Below are positions 61,401 to 64,000 of a stretch of DNA of 64,000 nt, piece after piece. The DNA is from Morchella semilibera (lineage: Eukaryota; Ascomycota; Pezizomycetes; Pezizales; Morchellaceae). Numbering within the stretch: position 1 is the stretch's first letter; each line of letters starts with the position of its first letter. The notes beneath the pieces were generated by a model. That model saw nothing but the letters and a program-made list of their open reading frames with translations. It had not been told where the DNA came from and ran no database searches. Made by a program: the position numbers and the translations under genes. The DNA is taken from positions 7,065,613 to 7,129,612 of the forward strand of contig CM018603.1 in assembly GCA_009192285.1 (NCBI GenBank), in the 5' to 3' direction.

Positions 61401-64000
61401 GTAGAAGAGGGGTCCTATGGTTACGTTAATGATCAACCTCAATAATGCAGCAAGTCTAATACGGATGAATATTCAAAAAATCCGCCTGCCAACACAGCAG
61501 AGGAATTTCTTCTTTTCAGGTATACTTTAACCTGCAGACCTGCCCTAGTCTCTATAGTCTAGAGACTCTAAGGGCGGGTTCAATACTGGCCCCCAAAGGT
61601 AGGACAAGTACCGGGAAGAATATATTATACAAATGCAATTAGGGCTACTGAGCATTTTGTTTCCGATGCTTGGTCGGGGAAAATTAGTATGCTACCAGTA
61701 ATTCTGAAACCCCCCTTCAATTCTTCTTTCTGACTTACGAGTCCCTGCTTCTCAACACAGATCGGAAGGAGCACTGCTGCGGTTAGTTCTGAGGGGTAGT
61801 TTGATATCCGGCATCTGACAATAGTTAAAGTTTAGCTTCAATTACTCAAAGCTTTATCTTAAGGCAGAATAGTCATTACCATTCTTGTTGAGGACGCCTA
61901 AAACCAAAGACCCAATTACATGTAGTTACCTGCAAATAATGCAGGTTCAACCTTGCAGAGGTGTGATAGCTTAGTCAGGAGGGTGCTCCGGCTTTAGAAA
62001 AATAGCATTCCGGGTAGAAACACCTATAAGAGTGGCAGGTTAGAAGAGAGACGTGTGATTACTTGCTTGGTTTCTGGAATATTTGTAATTTCTGAGGTTT
62101 CGGAATTGCAGATATTTGACAATGACGCCCCCAGCACAGACCTTATGCTTGACCCACATCCCCAGACTTTCGTTAGCTAACTAACTTGAGCAGGGCAATT
62201 CTTTAGGTTATATATTTACCTAATAATGAATTCTTATTGGTCCAGAAGGGGAATTTTAGAGGGACCCCTTATGAGATGCGTTAGATAAACCCCAGACTTG
62301 ACAAAATCTAATTATGGTAGGTGTAGATTGTGGCTTTACTAGCCGGTGCCGGTTCAACCTCTAGCCTCTTCACCGCCAATAGTAGAATCTTTATCGGCTA
62401 CCGTCCCACACTACCGGAGTTCCGGTAATTGATCAGGACCGATCGCTCATAGCTCGGTATCCGCCTTTAGCAAGCTCCACAGTTGTGGCTTTGGGCCGGC
62501 CATAGTATGTGGATAGCATCGATACCTTATAAGCTTATTTTTTTTTTCTTCTATTGATGTCTCAGGAACAGAGAGAGGGGATGTGTGTGCCTTGAGCCCA
62601 TGCAGAGTTCAAAGGGGAATTTTCGGGGTTTTTTGGCGCAGCAAAGCCCCTGATTTGCGGAATACAACCAAACAAATATTGCCCTTCAAGAATCAGCCAA
62701 AGCAACCGTTTCTTAACCGCGCCAGCGAACCACACAGTTGACACAAAAGCCACCTTAACTCAAGTGTGCATTGACCATCTCCTACCAATGGCCATTAAAA
62801 CTTTGAGTTGTGCAGTATGGATCCGTCTGGGTCAGGCCACTAAGTTACAACCTGTAGGGGTCCACTGGAATACCAAACTCGATGGAATACTATGCTTGAG
62901 CTGCTGGTCGGACGCTGAATACTATCTCCTAATAATATCATCTTCTCTAGGGCCCGCCTATACAGGACCCACCCGCTTGATATGCCGGTACCTGCATAGC
63001 TCTTGCAAAAACTGCGGGTCCACCGACCTCCACAGTAACTAAAGTATGTATGCAACAAAGGCTTTCCTCTATTTCAACACTCTTCGGGGATTATGATGAC
63101 CTGAAATTTTGGCGGCTGTCGGAAATTAGAATTTGTCGTCGCGGGTGTTCTGTCTGCAAGACAGGTGTCAAGCCCCATCTTCACCGGAGGCCATGTTGCA
63201 TACATGTAAGCTATTTCCGCCAAGAGATTATTCCCTGAAGCCCCCCGTCGCCTTAATGCAGAAGATACCCGGTTGTTTTTGCCGATAAGCATATTTGAGA
63301 GTACAGAGTTTTAGGGAGTCGTCTGATATGGTGCGTATGATTACATTTTGCGGCCAACTCAATTTCCATATATCCGACCTTACAACATTTTTTAAATATG
63401 GACCGCGGAGTTAGCTTAGCTCCCATACACTACGTTGATTTTATGGATCAGTCGATAATGATGGTCAAACCAGCTAGAACTCAGCTGTGGATTCGAGTTT
63501 TTTCCACCACGGCCTCTAGAACTAGATGGAACTACAATATCTCTGCACCACAAATATTAACAAACAATTATAGAAATCTGTGGCGACTGGAATTGGATAT
63601 CCTTTTTCTATCTCAGCTAGACCTCGACTGCGAGCCCTGATACCCGATTTTTAGGCTCACCCACTTCTCCAACATGCCGCCAATCTTCGCGATAGACCCC
63701 ATCCCACACGTATGCGTTTCCCATAGAATGATGGGGCAAGCCTAGCTAGCGATAAGACGACAAAGGCTGGACGCGTCAAACGGAAACAACTCCTGCCATC
63801 TAACTGTCACTGCTAGCGTGATTCATAAGGTACTTCGAGGGGAGGAGGAGGGGGAGGAGAGAGTCTCTGCCTCTTGGGACTTACATGCCTTTGATTGCTT
63901 CGAGTTAGGCTGATGGGTTTAGCTAACGTATATCTGCTTCCATTCCTTTCTCCCAGACCCTCGAGTGACTACAAATCAAAACAGCTCTGACATACCTATA
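58407..64000. other. Gene-poor stretch at the window end
   Basis: Apart from the possible small gene near 61 kb I see no supported feature. There is a C run near 58799, A- and T-runs near 60840-60890, and several ACATGTA palindromes. Frames at 62764-63640 have no coding pattern. Confidence 0.55.
60971..61445 (+). CDS. Possible small gene; the 3' part is the coding-like portion
   Basis: 61274-61445 reads KRVGIALYERVGAFWGKNRG, then KKLIIPPGYSVFDRDGIEAM, to a stop, and is strongly protein-like. It is preceded by CCAACTAAACACGATAG, a good branch site and acceptor. A 5' exon could be the 91-codon frame starting ATG at 60971, which joins in phase only through a 34-nt intron, short for a fungus. 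Alternatively the product begins at ATG 61200 with no splicing (81 aa). I recognise no family. The antisense frame 60997-61260 is also open, so the 5' part is doubtful. Confidence 0.3.

Overview
The window looks like nuclear DNA of a filamentous ascomycete fungus. Genes carry short introns (54 to 128 nt, one of 247 nt) with GT..AG borders and CTRAY-type branch sites, and the recognisable proteins are typical of ascomycetes. The low gene density (about ten genes in 64 kb), many short inverted-repeat elements and long stretches with no coding signal would fit a repeat-rich genome such as a truffle or another Pezizomycete. That placement is an inference.

Layout. Positions 1-12.6 kb are almost gene-free apart from a candidate 68-aa membrane peptide (4394-4600). 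A four-exon DUF7918-type gene lies at 12685-14540 (+). The stretch 14.5-22.3 kb is repeat-rich and non-coding, with two short inverted-repeat elements and a 16-bp minisatellite. A HAD-like hydrolase (22350-23757, -) and a large low-complexity/coiled-coil protein (24717-28222, +) diverge from a promoter region holding two 25-nt T tracts. An orphan acidic protein is at 30489-31379 (+). A Gfo/Idh/MocA oxidoreductase (33596-35191, +) and a secreted GH43-like protein (39354-40330, +) follow. The stretch 40.3-49 kb is mostly decayed sequence: gene relics, four inverted-repeat elements, a related terminal inverted repeat and a Pol III-like element. A secreted single-pass kelch protein (49056-51129, +) and a short aldo-keto reductase gene (52286-53357, -) converge. 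A three-exon orphan gene lies at 57433-58406 (-), and the last 5.5 kb are nearly empty.

The genes do not form an obvious pathway or cluster. The oxidoreductase, GH43 protein, aldo-keto reductase and HAD hydrolase could all touch sugar metabolism, but nothing in spacing or shared promoters ties them together. The most distinctive content is the set of short terminal-inverted-repeat elements (MITE-like, mostly flanked by TA). I sort them into three multi-copy families plus two single elements. I saw no CRISPR array, no rRNA, no intact tRNA and no recognisable retroviral or LTR-element coding region. Exon borders were worked out by hand from frame and splice motifs and need transcript support.
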